From assembly GCF_013364155.1 (NCBI RefSeq), contig NZ_CP054916.1, positions 9,516,001 to 9,580,000 on the forward strand: 64,000 nucleotides of DNA, read 5' to 3'. The notes under the pieces are model-generated. The model made no database searches. It was not told the DNA's origin and was given only the letters and a program-made list of their open reading frames with translations. Positions 1-8,991 of this stretch are shown here, one piece after another (position 1 is the stretch's first letter; the number at the start of each line of letters is the position of its first letter). The stretch is from Streptomyces sp. NA02950 (lineage in GTDB: Bacteria; Actinomycetota; Actinomycetes; Streptomycetales; Streptomycetaceae). The position numbers and the translations under genes are program-made.

Positions 1-1205
1 CCCTCGTCGTCGATCTCCAGGCGCTGGTCGAGGGTGCCCGCCCAGGTGCGGCCGAACCAGCCGCCACACGGGTGCCCGGAAACGTAGTGCCGCTCCAGCA
101 CCAGAGGCAGCACACCGGGCAGGGTGACGTCAGTGGCGGACATGACCATCTCGCCGGTGGCCACATCGATCGGCTCACCCTTCTTGGGCCGCTCGCCGTT
201 GGGGTTGTTCTTGTCGTCCGGGTCGCTGTTCTTCCGCTTGCGGGCGCTGCCGTCGCGGCCGAGGGCGCGTTCACGGTTGAGGAGGCGTTGTGCGGCGGTC
301 TTTGCCACTTTGCTGCCGTACCGGAAGGTGCCGGTGGCGCCGCCGGTGGCCAGCGCCAGCAGCAGCCCGGCCGTGAGCTGTCCGGAGGCGCGGGCGGGGT
401 TGCGCTGCCATTCCTCCCAGTCGAGGGCGGCCTTGGCGAACTCCTTGGGATGGGCGGCGGCGTAGGCGGCCCCATCAACAGTGTTGGCCAGCTGCAGCCC
501 CGCGCCTCCGACGCCATCGTGCAGGAGGTCGTCGAGGCCTTCGTACCGGTCGTAGAGGAAGTCGCCGGCTCCGTCGCCGAAATCCCCGAGCTTTTGCTTG
601 AACCAGTCCAGGCCCTCGGGGGCCGGGGGCTTGTCCGGGGCCTTCTCCTTGGCGGTGTCGAGTTTGCGCTTGGCCGCGTCGACGACGAGCTTGAGCTCCG
701 CCTCCAGCTTGTCCAGGCGCTTGTAGCAGCCCTCCAGCGCAGCCATCCCCGGATCGTCCTCCGGTGGCTTCTCCGGCAGGGGATCGTCCTTACGGTCTGA
801 CGCCTCGCTGTAATCCTTCCAACTCTGCCAGTGGCGCTTCGACGCCGCCCGCGCATCATCAGCGTCGTCGATGATCGGCTTGACGCGCTTCTGCACCGAC
901 CGCAGCTTCGCCGCGTAGGAGTCCAGCGCACTCGCGGCGGAGGTGAAGTACTTCTTGGCCGAGCCCAGTTCTTTGGGCAGCTTCTCCGTCGCACCCTGGA
1001 AGTTCTCCGACGCCGCGCCGGTCCAGTTCATCAGGGACAGGACATCGAGCTGATCCACCCCGTCCTGGAACGCGCCCGCATAGGCGCGGAGTTTGACCGC
1101 CAAGTCCTCGACTTTGCGAGGGCTGCCGGGGATGACGTCGGAGGGTTTGGCGTTGAGGGGTATGCGCTCGGTCGTGCCGCCCTCGGTCGCGTCCTTCTGG
1201 GTCAC
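1..1205 (-). CDS. RHS/DUF6531-type polymorphic toxin, N-terminal part
   Basis: The gene starts at a GTG (1205) that overlaps the upstream stop as GTGA and runs off the left edge; about 400 codons are visible. The first ~190 residues are helix-rich and charged, the kind of N-terminal targeting region seen in type VII-secreted toxins. A small hydrophobic patch (GLLLALATGGATG) and a basic linker follow. From about residue 345 comes the DUF6531 signature (PIDVATGEMVMSATDV, then WFGRTWAGTLDQRLEI), which in this family opens a long RHS/YD-repeat shell with a C-terminal toxin. The toxin and any immunity gene lie outside the window. Secretion by a type VII system is inferred from the SseB and WXG-like neighbours. 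Confidence 0.8.
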   Translation of the reverse strand, partial: MTQKDATEGGTTERIPLNAKPSDVIPGSPRKVEDLAVKLRAYAGAFQDGVDQLDVLSLMNWTGAASENFQGATEKLPKELGSAKKYFTSAASALDSYAAKLRSVQKRVKPIIDDADDARAASKRHWQSWKDYSEASDRKDDPLPEKPPEDDPGMAALEGCYKRLDKLEAELKLVVDAAKRKLDTAKEKAPDKPPAPEGLDWFKQKLGDFGDGAGDFLYDRYEGLDDLLHDGVGGAGLQLANTVDGAAYAAAHPKEFAKAALDWEEWQRNPARASGQLTAGLLLALATGGATGTFRYGSKVAKTAAQRLLNRERALGRDGSARKRKNSDPDDKNNPNGERPKKGEPIDVATGEMVMSATDVTLPGVLPLVLERHYVSGHPCGGWFGRTWAGTLDQRLEIDDE

Positions 1206-1759
1206 GCGGTCACTCCCTTGGATCCGCCGTCGACTTCCCAGCCGCCGTCGTAGCGCAGCCGCGGGTTGGTGGGCACGTCTCCGGTGTAGGTGCCGTCGTC
1301 ATCGTCGTCGAGCCACGGCTCCTTGTAGATCTCCGGTGGCGGGTCGAACTTGGGCCGGTAGCCGTCCTTCCATGCCTTCATGCCCCTTTCACCGAAGGGG
1401 AGTTTGGCCATGTTGTCCTCGGTCGGCGCGAAGTCCTTGATACGCAGCAGGTCGGCCAGCATGTAGGCGGCGATCACCTGCCGGAGGGTCTGCACCACAG
1501 TGTCCGCGTGTTCGGCCACCCGGCCCATACCGAAGCCCCAGGAATGGAGCATCTTCTCCGAGGAGTCACAGATGTCGAAGTCGGCCGAGTTCCCGATGCC
1601 ATCGGCCAGTGCCATCCAATCCTTCTTGATCTTCCGCGCGGCGACGACCGACTCCTCCAGCGGCGCCAGCACCTTACGCACCGAAGCGATCTCAACCCGA
1701 TAGCCTTCACCCGGCTTCGGACCATCCGCCCCCGAACCACCCTTGTCATGCCCCGACAT
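1202..1759 (-). CDS. WXG-like / ESX-associated partner protein
   Basis: 185 aa. The start ATG overlaps the stop of the interrupted SseB-type gene (ATGA) and the stop overlaps the toxin start (GTGA), so the three form one translationally coupled unit. The N-terminal ~110 residues look like a helical pair with a WGFG turn, as in WXG100-like partners; the C-terminus is proline- and aspartate-rich, with a run of five Asp. No signal peptide or membrane segment is seen. Inferred role: chaperone or co-secreted partner of the downstream toxin. The family assignment rests on context and helical character, not on a decisive motif. Confidence 0.6.
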   Translation of the reverse strand: MSGHDKGGSGADGPKPGEGYRVEIASVRKVLAPLEESVVAARKIKKDWMALADGIGNSADFDICDSSEKMLHSWGFGMGRVAEHADTVVQTLRQVIAAYMLADLLRIKDFAPTEDNMAKLPFGERGMKAWKDGYRPKFDPPPEIYKEPWLDDDDDGTYTGDVPTNPRLRYDGGWEVDGGSKGVTA

Positions 1760-1857
1760 CGGATTGCTCCCCCCGCTCCCCGTTCACCCGCAAGAACTCC
1801 ACATCCAGGACGAACGTCCGCGGCCCCAGCGGATCCACCACCGCCCGCGTCCCCTTA

Positions 1858-2715
1858 GACGCCGTTTCAGTTGGTGAGGCGGCGGTAGCCGATCAGAGCT
1901 GCGGCTATGCCGACGAAGGCCAGGAAGTGCTCGGCCTTGCGCTCGTAGCGGCGGTGCAGGCGACGGCATCCAGCGAGCCAGGACACTGTCCTTTCAACAA
2001 CCCAGCGGTGTCGGCCAAGACGCTGCGAGGACTCGATGCCCTTGCGGGCGATGCGATGACGGATGCGCCGCTGGCGAAGCCATCTGCGTAGGTGCTCGTA
2101 GTCGTAGCCCTTGTCGGCATGGAGCTTGGCCGGGCGCCGACGACGCGGGCCACGCCGGGAGCGGAAGGGTGGGATTCCACGCACGAGCGGCTTCAGACCG
2201 AGGCTGTCGTGCATGTTGGCGCCGGAGATACCCAGCGACAGGGGCAGTCCGTTCCGATCCGTGATGAGGTGGATTTTCGATCCGCTCTTGCCGCGGTCGG
2301 TCGGATTCGGTCCCGTCAGTGGCCCCCTTTTGCCGCCCGCACGCTGACCGAGTCGATGGCACACGGCGACCAGTCCAGATCACCGCGGGCGCCGAGTTCA
2401 TCGAGGACGACTCGATGGAGCCTGGCCCACACCCTGGCCCGGCTCCACTGGGCGAAGCGCCGGTGAACCGTGGGCCAGGCCGGGCCGAACACCGGCGGCA
2501 ACTGCCGCCACGTGCAGCCCGAGGTGGCCACGAAGATGATCGCTGCCAGGGTCTCGCGGTCACCAGCCCGTCGCCGGCCCCCGCCCTGCGGGCGCTTCAC
2601 CTCCGTCGGCGGCACCACCCGCCGGAACAGCATCCATAACTCGTCCGGTACCAACCGCTCAACCAGATCCGTCATGCACGGCTCAACGAACGATCACACC
2701 AAAGGAAACGGTGTC
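1858..2715 (-). mobile_element. IS5-family insertion sequence (IS427-like group), copy 1
   Basis: 858 bp. The ends are GACGCCGTTTC and, inverted, GACACCGTTTC. It is flanked by a TTA direct repeat (1855-1857 and 2716-2718), matching the TNA target of the IS427 group. An almost identical 858-bp copy lies at 34580-35437 in the same orientation. It splits an SseB-type gene. Confidence 0.93.
1867..2675 (-). CDS. IS5-family transposase made by -1 frameshift (copy 1)
   Basis: Two overlapping minus-strand reading frames: an N-terminal part (2316-2675, 119 aa, PF13340-like helical domain with LPPVFGPAWPTVHRRF) and a C-terminal DDE part (1867-2364). They join at an A4G5 slippery run (GCAAAAGGGGG) where a -1 shift continues into GPLTGPNPTDRGKSGSK, the usual junction in this group. 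The C-part shows HADKGYDYEHLRR and the WVVERTVSWL motif holding the catalytic Glu. Compared with copy 2 the N-part has two substitutions (Asp for Glu, and Pro for Arg just before CAIDS), so activity of this copy is less certain. Confidence 0.88.
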
Positions 2716-3026
2716 TTAGGCAGTAGCTCCACCAGGTCCTCGACCGTCGTCGACGCCCAGGAGCACACACCTGCGAAGAGAGCCAGCCGCTCCACAGAAG
2801 TGAAGACCGGCACCACCGGGCCGCACTCTGTCTCCGAGACCAGAAAGCCTGGTTCGTCCGGCCGTTGGAAGTACAGACGCGCGGAGCCCAACGCGGCGAG
2901 CTTCTCGCCTTCCGACATCTGCCCTGTGACTTCCTGCCGCACAAAGTCGGCCAGCCTTGGCCTGCCGTCGCGCCCTTGCGAACACAAGATGTCCCCTCCC
3001 CTGAACATGACAGCAGTTTCGCACGG

Positions 3027-3166
3027 GCGAGCCATGCTCTGAGCAATCGACACGGAGCACTGACCGTGCCGGAGATCCGCCGTCTACTCGCCGTCATCTT
3101 CGGCTCACCGGCCCCGTCAGCAGCCGGGCTGGTGCACTGGTCCATCTGGCGCAGACGCCACCGGGA
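3027..3166 (+). pseudogene. C-terminal tail of an IS701/IS4-like transposase
   Basis: Only a tail is left: the plus-strand frame reads ALTVPEIRRLLA and then WSIWRRRHR, the typical C-terminus of IS701-like transposases. The frame has no start and is cut at 3167 by the IS256-type element. No catalytic motif remains. Confidence 0.45.
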
Positions 3167-4538
3167 GTGTCTAATCAACGGCGGATCTGATGATCAAGGA
3201 GATGCGTCTGATGACGGAGACCGCCGTGGAGAACGAGCAGGCCGAGCAGGTGGTTCAGGCATCGTCGAGTGCGGTGTCGGACGAGCAGCTCGTTGCGATG
3301 CTGGTTGACCGAGCCCGGAACGAGGGACTGCAGCTGACCGGCGAGGGCGGGCTGTTGCAGCAGCTGACCAAGCGGGTGCTGGAGTCCGCCCTGGAGGGCG
3401 AGATCACCGACCATGTCGGCTACGAGAAGCACGAGCCGACGGCCGGAACAGCGGCAACAGCCGCAACGGCACCCGGGCCAAGAGCGTACTGACGGACGTC
3501 GGCCCGGTAGAGGTGAGGGTGCCTCGCGACACCGCCGGCACCTTCGAGCCGCAGATCGTCAAGAAGCGGCAGCGCCGCCTGACCGGCGTGGACGAGATGG
3601 TGCTCTCCCTGTCTGCGAAGGGGCTCACGCACGGGGAGATCTCCGCTCACCTGGCCGAGGTCTACGGCGCGGAGGTGTCCAAGCAGACCATCTCCACCAT
3701 CACCGACAAGGTCATGGACGGCATGGCCGAATGGCAGAACCGCCCCCTCGACCGCGTCTACCCGGTCCTGTTCGTGGACGCCATCAACGTCAAGATCCGG
3801 GGCGGCCAGGTCGCCAACCGCCCGGTCTACGTCGTGATGGCCGTGACCGTCGATGGCACCCGGGACATCCTCGGCATCTGGGCCGGCGACGGCGGCGAGG
3901 GCGCGAAGTACTGGCTGCACGTGGTCACCGAGCTGAAGAACCGCGGCCTGGGCGACGTGCTGATGCTGGTCTGCGACGGACTCAAGGGCCTCCCCGAGGC
4001 CGTGGAGGCCGTCTGGCCTCACACAATTGTCCAGACGTGCGTGGTTCACCTCCTGCGCAACTCGTTCCGTTACGCCGCCCGTCAGGACTGGGACAAAGTC
4101 GCCAAGGCCCTCAAGCCCGTTTACACCGCACCCAGCGAGGACGCGGCCACGGAGCGGTTCCTGGAGTTCCAGGAGTCCTGGGGCCAGAAGTACCCAGCGA
4201 TCGTGAAGCTGTGGTCGGATGCCTGGGTCGAGTTCGTGCCCTTCCTTTCCTTCGACGTCGAGATACGCAAGGTCATCTGCAGCACGAACGCCATCGAGAG
4301 CGTCAACGCCCGCATCCGCAAGGCCGTCCGCGCTCGCGGACACTTCCCCAACGAGGCCGCCGCCCTTAAGTGCGTCTACATGGCGCTGATGAGCCTGGAC
4401 CCGACAGGGAAGGGCCGCAAGAGGTGGACCATGCGCTGGAAGGCACCCCTGAACGCGTTCCAGATCGCCTTCGAAGGCCGCCTGACCCCGACCAACAACT
4501 GACCACTCAACAACCAAGATCAGCCGTTAAATTGACAC
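3167..4538 (+). mobile_element. IS256-family insertion sequence (degenerate)
   Basis: About 1.37 kb. The ends form an imperfect inverted repeat: GTGTCTAATCAACGGC at 3167 and, inverted from 4538, GTGTCAATTTAACGGC. No matching 8-9 bp target duplication is seen, so flanking rearrangement is likely. It lies directly against the IS701-like tail. Confidence 0.8.
3211..4502 (+). pseudogene. IS256-family transposase, frameshifted
   Basis: Starts at ATG 3211 after AAGGAG. The first frame runs to 3492 (N-terminal domain, ending ...GEITDHVGYEKHEPT); the rest continues in another frame from about 3441 (GRNSGNSRNGTRAKSVLTD, then 3513-4502). The break is explained by loss of one G at 3440-3441 (ACGGCC where ACGGGCC would keep the frame). 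The mutator-type DDE domain is otherwise complete, with LFVDAINVKIR, DGLKGLPEA and CSTNAIESVNARIRKA. A one-base sequencing error is the alternative explanation. Confidence 0.85.
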
Positions 4539-4661
4539 ACCCAGCGATTCTCACCGAACGTTGGGTGACTGCTCTGGTCCGATTTGCTCGTCGGCTCGCG
4601 TTCACAGCGAGCGGTGGGAAAAGCGGTGGACAAAGATCGCGCGAGCGGCAGACTGACCCGT

Positions 4662-5541
4662 GTGAAACGACTGCTGGTGGATGTGGAGAGCGTCACTACG
4701 CGGTTGGTACGTCGATTCGGTCCCCAGGTTGCCGAATGGTGCGCTGACACGCCGGATCTCATCGCTCGGCTGACGTCCCAGTGGGGACTTTCGCTCGGTG
4801 AGTTTCTCCCGGACGGTGCTTCGTCGGTCGCGTTGCGGTGCCGTTGGCCCGACGGCACGCCCGCGGTGCTGAAGCTCAGTCCGGAGCGGGCCCTTCTGGC
4901 CGAGCAGGTTCGCTGCCTCGGGCCGGGTGCCCTCTGTGCTGGCCGTCGACGAGGAGGCGGGCGCCATGGTGTTGGAGGAGATCGTGCCCGGGACGCCGGC
5001 GGAGGACATGCCTGCTGCGTCGCTTCCGGGGCAGTGGTCGGATCTGCTCGCCGCCTTGCACGGGGTCGCTCCACCTCCGCGGCCGACGCGTCTGCTGCGC
5101 GGCCGGTGCGAGGAGGCCTTCACCCGGGTCGGTAGGCGGCTGTCCGAGCCTGCGATCAGTGCACGGATGGACGTCACCGCGTGGGACAGGGCCACCCAGC
5201 GGTGCGAGCGGCTGCTGGACACGGAAACGACCACCGTGTTGCTCCACGGTGACCTGCACCTGGGCAACGCGCTCGACGGCGGCGCGGAGCGCGGTCTGAT
5301 GGCCATCGATCCGAAAGCCTGTGTGGGTGATCCGTGCTTCGACGCTGTGGACTACGTCGTAGCCGGCGCCGGGCTGGAGGGCGTCGAGACCCGCTGCGCG
5401 CGCGTGGCGGCGGCGTGCGGGCTCGATGGCGACCGGCTCCACGCCTGGAGCCGGGTGATCGCGCCGTTTGCGGCCATGGCCCATTTCAGTGACGGTAGTG
5501 AGAAACCGGTGATCGATGAACTACTCGCGTTGACCCGGTGA
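4662..5541 (+). pseudogene. Aminoglycoside phosphotransferase-like kinase, frameshifted
   Basis: Two overlapping frames make one APH(6)-like protein. The first (GTG 4662, VKRLLVDVESVTTRLV) includes the nucleotide-binding segment TPAVLKLSPERALLAEQV; the second (to 5541) has MVLEEIVPG, the catalytic loop LLHGDLHLGNAL (Asp and Asn of the kinase fold) and the metal-binding MAIDPKACVGDP. The frame changes near 4911-4915, where a short deletion seems to have removed the stretch normally joining EQV to FAASGRVP. The N- and C-lobes are recognisable, but a single functional product is unlikely. The relatives include streptomycin 6-kinases; any resistance role is inference. Confidence 0.75.
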
Positions 5542-5618
5542 GTACACCCGGTATTCCCGATCGCCTCGTGCCCCGCGCTCCGCTGGGGAGGGAACACCCA
5601 TCGCTCAACCTTCGGTGA

Positions 5619-5831
5619 GACAGGACACTCACGGAGGCGCAGACCGCCTGGTACCGCACGTACTGGCAGCTCGCGGAATCCGGTCCGGGGACCAGCACGA
5701 CCACGGACCGCCGACGCTTGCAGGAGCTGTCAGCACAGATCGCCGGTCACCCGTACTGGCGCGGATCATCAGGCACACCCGCCACACGCATGGAGCTCAA
5801 GGAACTCGCCCGGCGCAGAGTCGGGCTGTGA
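5619..5831 (+). pseudogene. Fragment of an unrecognised small protein
   Basis: The frame reads LTEAQTAWYRTYWQLAESG and later PYWRGSSGTPATRMELKELA, ending RRRVGL and a TGA at 5829. Its composition is protein-like, with conserved-looking aromatic residues, but a stop lies directly upstream (5616-5618) and there is no in-frame start, so the N-terminus has been lost. Function unknown. Confidence 0.35.
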
Positions 5832-5987
5832 GCCTCACGCTGTTCTGAGATCAAGACGTTGGGTGGGAAAGCCGCGGCGGCCGGGGTCGCGCATGTTGTC
5901 CGTCCGGCTGTCGCCCCTGTATTCCGTCTGTCGGACGCCCGAGCTGCTGACTGATGCGGGGCGGGGAGCCTTGTCAGGATGGCGGGT

Positions 5988-6104
5988 ATGGCGAATGAGA
6001 CGGCGACGCATGATGAGCGGCCCCGGGACCTGGACGCCCTCGCCAGCGCCGTCGGCGCGCCGGGGGACCGGTCAATCACTGATCGTCTTGACACGGTCGA
6101 ATGA
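5988..6104 (+). CDS. Possible 38-aa peptide, unknown
   Basis: An ATG after GGCGGGT opens a 38-codon frame (MANETATHDERPRD ... DRLDTVE) ending in TGA. After the stop the same frame goes on with a plausible VLFALACAQRIAPD for another 17 codons, so it may be a decayed gene with a nonsense mutation. No recognised family. Confidence 0.22.
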   Translation: MANETATHDERPRDLDALASAVGAPGDRSITDRLDTVE

Positions 6105-6232
6105 GTCCTGTTCGCCCTCGCCTGTGCACAGCGCATCGCCCCCGACACCGCTCCCTGACCAAGCCAAACCCGGTCGTCATTGAGCCACGGGTGGCGGCAC
6201 GCTTGCCCGACTGCTTTGCCATACTTGTCTGC

Positions 6233-6601
6233 ATGTCCGCCATGCCTGCCGCCGAGCCGTCGCCGTCCGCTGCCGAGGTGCTGCGGGAGCGGTACGCCCG
6301 CAGGCTGCCCGCCTCGCTCAGTGAGCTGGCCGGGCCGGCGCACGGCACCGTGCAGCTGCCGCTGCACGTGGCCTGGTCGGGACTGACACGGTTCGACCTT
6401 GACCGGCCACGGTCGCGGATGAGCATGTACCGCACCGTGCTGGCCGAAGGACAGCACGACGACCTCATCACACTGCTGAACCGGGACCTCCTGGTCGCCC
6501 AGTGGCCCGTGCTGCGCACGCTGATCAGCCGCGCTGTCCGAGACGTATGGGAAGCCGCGTTCCCCGAGCTGGCCGCCGCCCGCCCGGCAGCCGCAGCGTG
6601 A
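6233..6601 (+). CDS. Putative antitoxin-like partner of the AbiEii-type gene
   Basis: 122 aa from ATG 6233; the same frame is open further upstream but loses protein-like composition there. Mostly helical, with a segment MYRTVLAEGQHDDLITLLNR followed by W-rich helices and an alanine-rich end. The stop overlaps the next start (GTGA), so the two products are made together. No HTH is obvious. Its place directly before a minimal nucleotidyltransferase suggests the antitoxin or partner half of an AbiE-like pair, by context only. Confidence 0.6.
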   Translation: MSAMPAAEPSPSAAEVLRERYARRLPASLSELAGPAHGTVQLPLHVAWSGLTRFDLDRPRSRMSMYRTVLAEGQHDDLITLLNRDLLVAQWPVLRTLISRAVRDVWEAAFPELAAARPAAAA

Positions 6602-7263
6602 ACCTCAGCGACCTGCACCGCCGGCTCCTCTCCGACGTCCTGGCCATCGGCACCCCCTACCCGCTGGTCATCACCGGCGGCTACGCCGTGCAAGCCCACG
6701 GCCTGGTCGACCGCCTCAGCCAAGATCTCGACGTCGCCACGGAGAACCCCGCACCCATGACGGAGATCACCCGCACCCTCACCACCGGGCCGACCGAGCG
6801 CGGCTGGCGGGTGCGGGAGATCGGCGTCGACCCGCTCTCCGGCCGCCTCGTCGTCACGGACCCCGCCAGTGGTCAGGACTGCGAGGTCGACATCCTCAAA
6901 GAGGCCTTCTGGCGGCCACCCACAGCTACCGAGTACGGCCCCGTCCTCGCTCTTGACGACGTCATCGGCACCAAGGTGCGAGCCCTGGCCGACCGCGGCG
7001 CCGTCCGCGACCTCATCGACGTCCACGCCGCCTCCCGCCACCACACCACAGCTGACCTGGAAACCCTCGGCCGCCGCCACGCCCGAGACGAGTTCTGCCT
7101 CGAGGACCTCCAAGCCCGCCTGGCTGGCGCCGAGTGGTACGAGGACGAGGAGTTCACCGCCTACGGCCTCAGTGATGCGGACACGGCCACCCTGCGCGCC
7201 TGGGCCCGAGGCTGGTGCGACGACCTCACCCGGCGCCTGCACGAGCACCCCACCGACGACTGA
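6598..7263 (+). CDS. AbiEii/AbiGii-type nucleotidyltransferase
   Basis: 221 aa, GTG start overlapping the previous stop. Residues 27-45 read GGYAVQAHGLVDRLSQDLD, the nucleotidyltransferase signature GG-X-R-S-DLD of the AbiEii family, with the metal-binding acid pair D43/D45; a later CEVDIL segment supplies a further acid, and DVIGTKVRALADRGAVRDLIDV is the typical helical core after it. AbiEii-type toxins transfer nucleotides to tRNA or other targets and act in phage defence or as toxins. With the upstream partner it forms a likely toxin-antitoxin or abortive-infection pair, although it differs from classical AbiEi/AbiEii in that the partner is not a recognisable AbiEi. Confidence 0.8.
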   Translation: MNLSDLHRRLLSDVLAIGTPYPLVITGGYAVQAHGLVDRLSQDLDVATENPAPMTEITRTLTTGPTERGWRVREIGVDPLSGRLVVTDPASGQDCEVDILKEAFWRPPTATEYGPVLALDDVIGTKVRALADRGAVRDLIDVHAASRHHTTADLETLGRRHARDEFCLEDLQARLAGAEWYEDEEFTAYGLSDADTATLRAWARGWCDDLTRRLHEHPTDD

Positions 7264-7288
7264 CACCCCGCAGCACCAGGACTCACCG

Positions 7289-7423
7289 TTACTGGGCGTC
7301 GCGCAAGTGGTCTTGGCGGGCGGTGACCAGGGCGCGCCAGCGGGTCCGCACGGCGGTTTCGTCGTCGAGCCACCGTATGGCGCTTCCAGCGGGCTGGGGC
7401 AAGTCGCCCAGCGAAGCCGCCAC
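7289..7423 (-). CDS. Possible 44-aa protein or gene remnant
   Basis: Minus-strand frame from GTG 7423 with a protein-like end (AIRWLDDETAVRTRWRALVT...DHLRDAQ). A stop directly precedes the GTG and no good ribosome site is seen, so it may be the last part of a lost gene. Confidence 0.25.
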   Translation of the reverse strand: MAASLGDLPQPAGSAIRWLDDETAVRTRWRALVTARQDHLRDAQ

Positions 7424-7837
7424 CCATCAACGCATTGATCAGTCCATCGCTCACGGCCCACAGCATCCCGCGTCGGCGATACACCTCTGGCACTTTTCGC
7501 CGTCACATCCGTGACTCACCCCCTTGTGTGTCGGAGCTGTCATAGCCGGGCCCGCTCGTTCTGCTGAGCAACTGAGATGAGCCGGTCGGGCCGATGCGGC
7601 GCTGTACCGCCTTGGTGCTGGTCAGAGTCCCGCCGAGTTTCGCCGTGGCGATCGGGGTTGGCGAAGTGCTGCTGGGCTTGAACGACGTGGTGCCGCCCAG
7701 CTCTTTCCGACCTGGGCGTCGATCGCGGCCTGGACACGCTTCTTGGGCTTCCGAGGCTCTTGCCCCGGTGGATACCCAGCGTCGTTCGGCGGGGTGTAGG
7801 ACTACCCCGAAGTCGCCTGCGAGAGGACTATCTACTC

Positions 7838-8041
7838 ATGGCGAAGAAGCGGAAGCGCCCCCGTCATTGGTGGGTGAAAGAACGCATCGTGCGTGGCGAA
7901 GCAGCCAAATCAGAAGCGGCACGGCTCGCCCGGGACCAGCGCGTCTACGGCCGTGCCGCCGAACCAGCCCCGCCTGAACAGCCCTCTGAGTCGGTGCGCG
8001 CCATGTCGAACGGCTTTGAATCCAGTCGTCGGCGGCACTGA
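7838..8041 (+). CDS. Small basic protein, unknown
   Basis: 67 aa, from ATG 7838 with GAGAGGA upstream. Strongly basic N-terminus (MAKKRKRPRHWWVKERIVRG), then an Ala/Arg helix and a polar tail. No known domain; could bind nucleic acid by charge. It stands alone, with the peptidase gene 0.3 kb downstream. Confidence 0.4.
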   Translation: MAKKRKRPRHWWVKERIVRGEAAKSEAARLARDQRVYGRAAEPAPPEQPSESVRAMSNGFESSRRRH

Positions 8042-8352
8042 TCCACCGGATCGAGGCCAGGGGACCTGACTTCCACATGCGGCAGGGATCAAAGACCCCC
8101 TCTTCCGAATAGCCATACTGGTTCGGATCACTCCGTGCAGTGGCATTGGCCGCCCGAACGTGCAGCACGGTTGTTGGACGACGTTCTGGGTGAGCAAGAA
8201 CAAGGTGTATCGCGACACTCTGGATGACGATGACTTCAAGGGAAAGCGCTTTGTAGTGGCTGGCCTCGTGTGCGACGACATGATGGGCACGAAGCTGCCG
8301 CCCAGAGAGTGAATGTCTTCGAGATGATCGCCTTATGAAGGAGATCATCTTG

Positions 8353-8988
8353 ATGTCTGATCCAGAGGTTGCCGCTGTACCCGTGCGCGAGTGCGGCGAG
8401 CGGCTCATGGGCATGCGCCACTGCAGTCAGATACTCATCGACGAGCGGAAGCAGGACGCGTCCGGGGCGTTCGCCTATTTGCGGGAGGGCGTACTCGAGC
8501 GTCTCCTGCAAGCCCAGGAGACGCTGCCCGAGGGCCTGCGGCTGCTCTTCGTCGAGGGATACCGTCCGCCAGCTCTGCAACGGCACTACTTCGACGGATA
8601 CGCCGCCGAACTGAGCGCCGCCCATCCCGACTGGTCGGCCGAGCAGGTCCGATCGGCAGCAAGCCGATACGTGTCGCCGCCTGAGATTGCGCCTCACAGC
8701 GCCGGGGCAGCTGTCGATCTGACGCTTGCTGATACTGAAGGCCGTGAGCTTGACCTGGGCACTCGGTTGAACGCGAGTCCGGAAGAGAGCGCAGGCGGCT
8801 GCTACACCCACGCCGACAACATCAGCGATGAGGCTCGTGGTCACCGCCAGCTTCTGGGAACCGCCTTGGCTTCTGCCGGTCTGGTGAACTACCCCACGGA
8901 GTGGTGGCACTGGTCGTTCGGGGACCGGTACTGGGCCCTGGCTACGGGATCCGCGGCAGCCCTCTACGGCCCGAAAGAGCTCACGTAG
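8353..8988 (+). CDS. D-Ala-D-Ala dipeptidase/carboxypeptidase, VanX-like (M15 family)
   Basis: 211 aa from ATG 8353, chosen over ATG 8335 because AAGGAG lies 9 bases before it. Zinc-site residues fit the M15D family: H115 and D122 in PHSAGAAVDLTL, then the EWWHWSFGD motif with catalytic E183 and zinc ligand H186. FVEGYRPP near residue 75 holds the conserved Arg. VanX enzymes hydrolyse D-Ala-D-Ala; some relatives act in normal peptidoglycan recycling. No signal peptide is seen, so a cytoplasmic enzyme is expected. No vanH, vanA or vanRS is nearby, so a glycopeptide-resistance role is not supported by context. Confidence 0.82.
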   Translation: MSDPEVAAVPVRECGERLMGMRHCSQILIDERKQDASGAFAYLREGVLERLLQAQETLPEGLRLLFVEGYRPPALQRHYFDGYAAELSAAHPDWSAEQVRSAASRYVSPPEIAPHSAGAAVDLTLADTEGRELDLGTRLNASPEESAGGCYTHADNISDEARGHRQLLGTALASAGLVNYPTEWWHWSFGDRYWALATGSAAALYGPKELT

Positions 8989-8991
8989 TAC

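Larger units (their letters stand above)
1756..2987 (-). pseudogene. SseB-family protein gene split by an IS5 element
   Basis: The 5' part (2716-2987) encodes an SseB-like sequence with the segment VPVFTSVERLALFAG; the 3' part (1756-1857) encodes GTRAVVDPLGPRTFVLDVEF and ends by overlapping the next ATG. Removing the 858-bp element and one copy of its TTA duplication joins the halves in frame as ...LLPKGTRAVVDP..., which proves they were one gene. The chosen start is TTG at 2987, preceded by AGGGGAGGGG; ATG codons at 3008 and 3053 are alternatives. SseB-domain proteins are common beside actinobacterial type VII secretion genes. As it stands only a truncated N-terminal product can be made. Confidence 0.75.

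Noticed and set aside
8353..8988. Glycopeptide-resistance cluster
   Set aside because: The VanX-like gene stands alone without vanH, vanA or vanRS.
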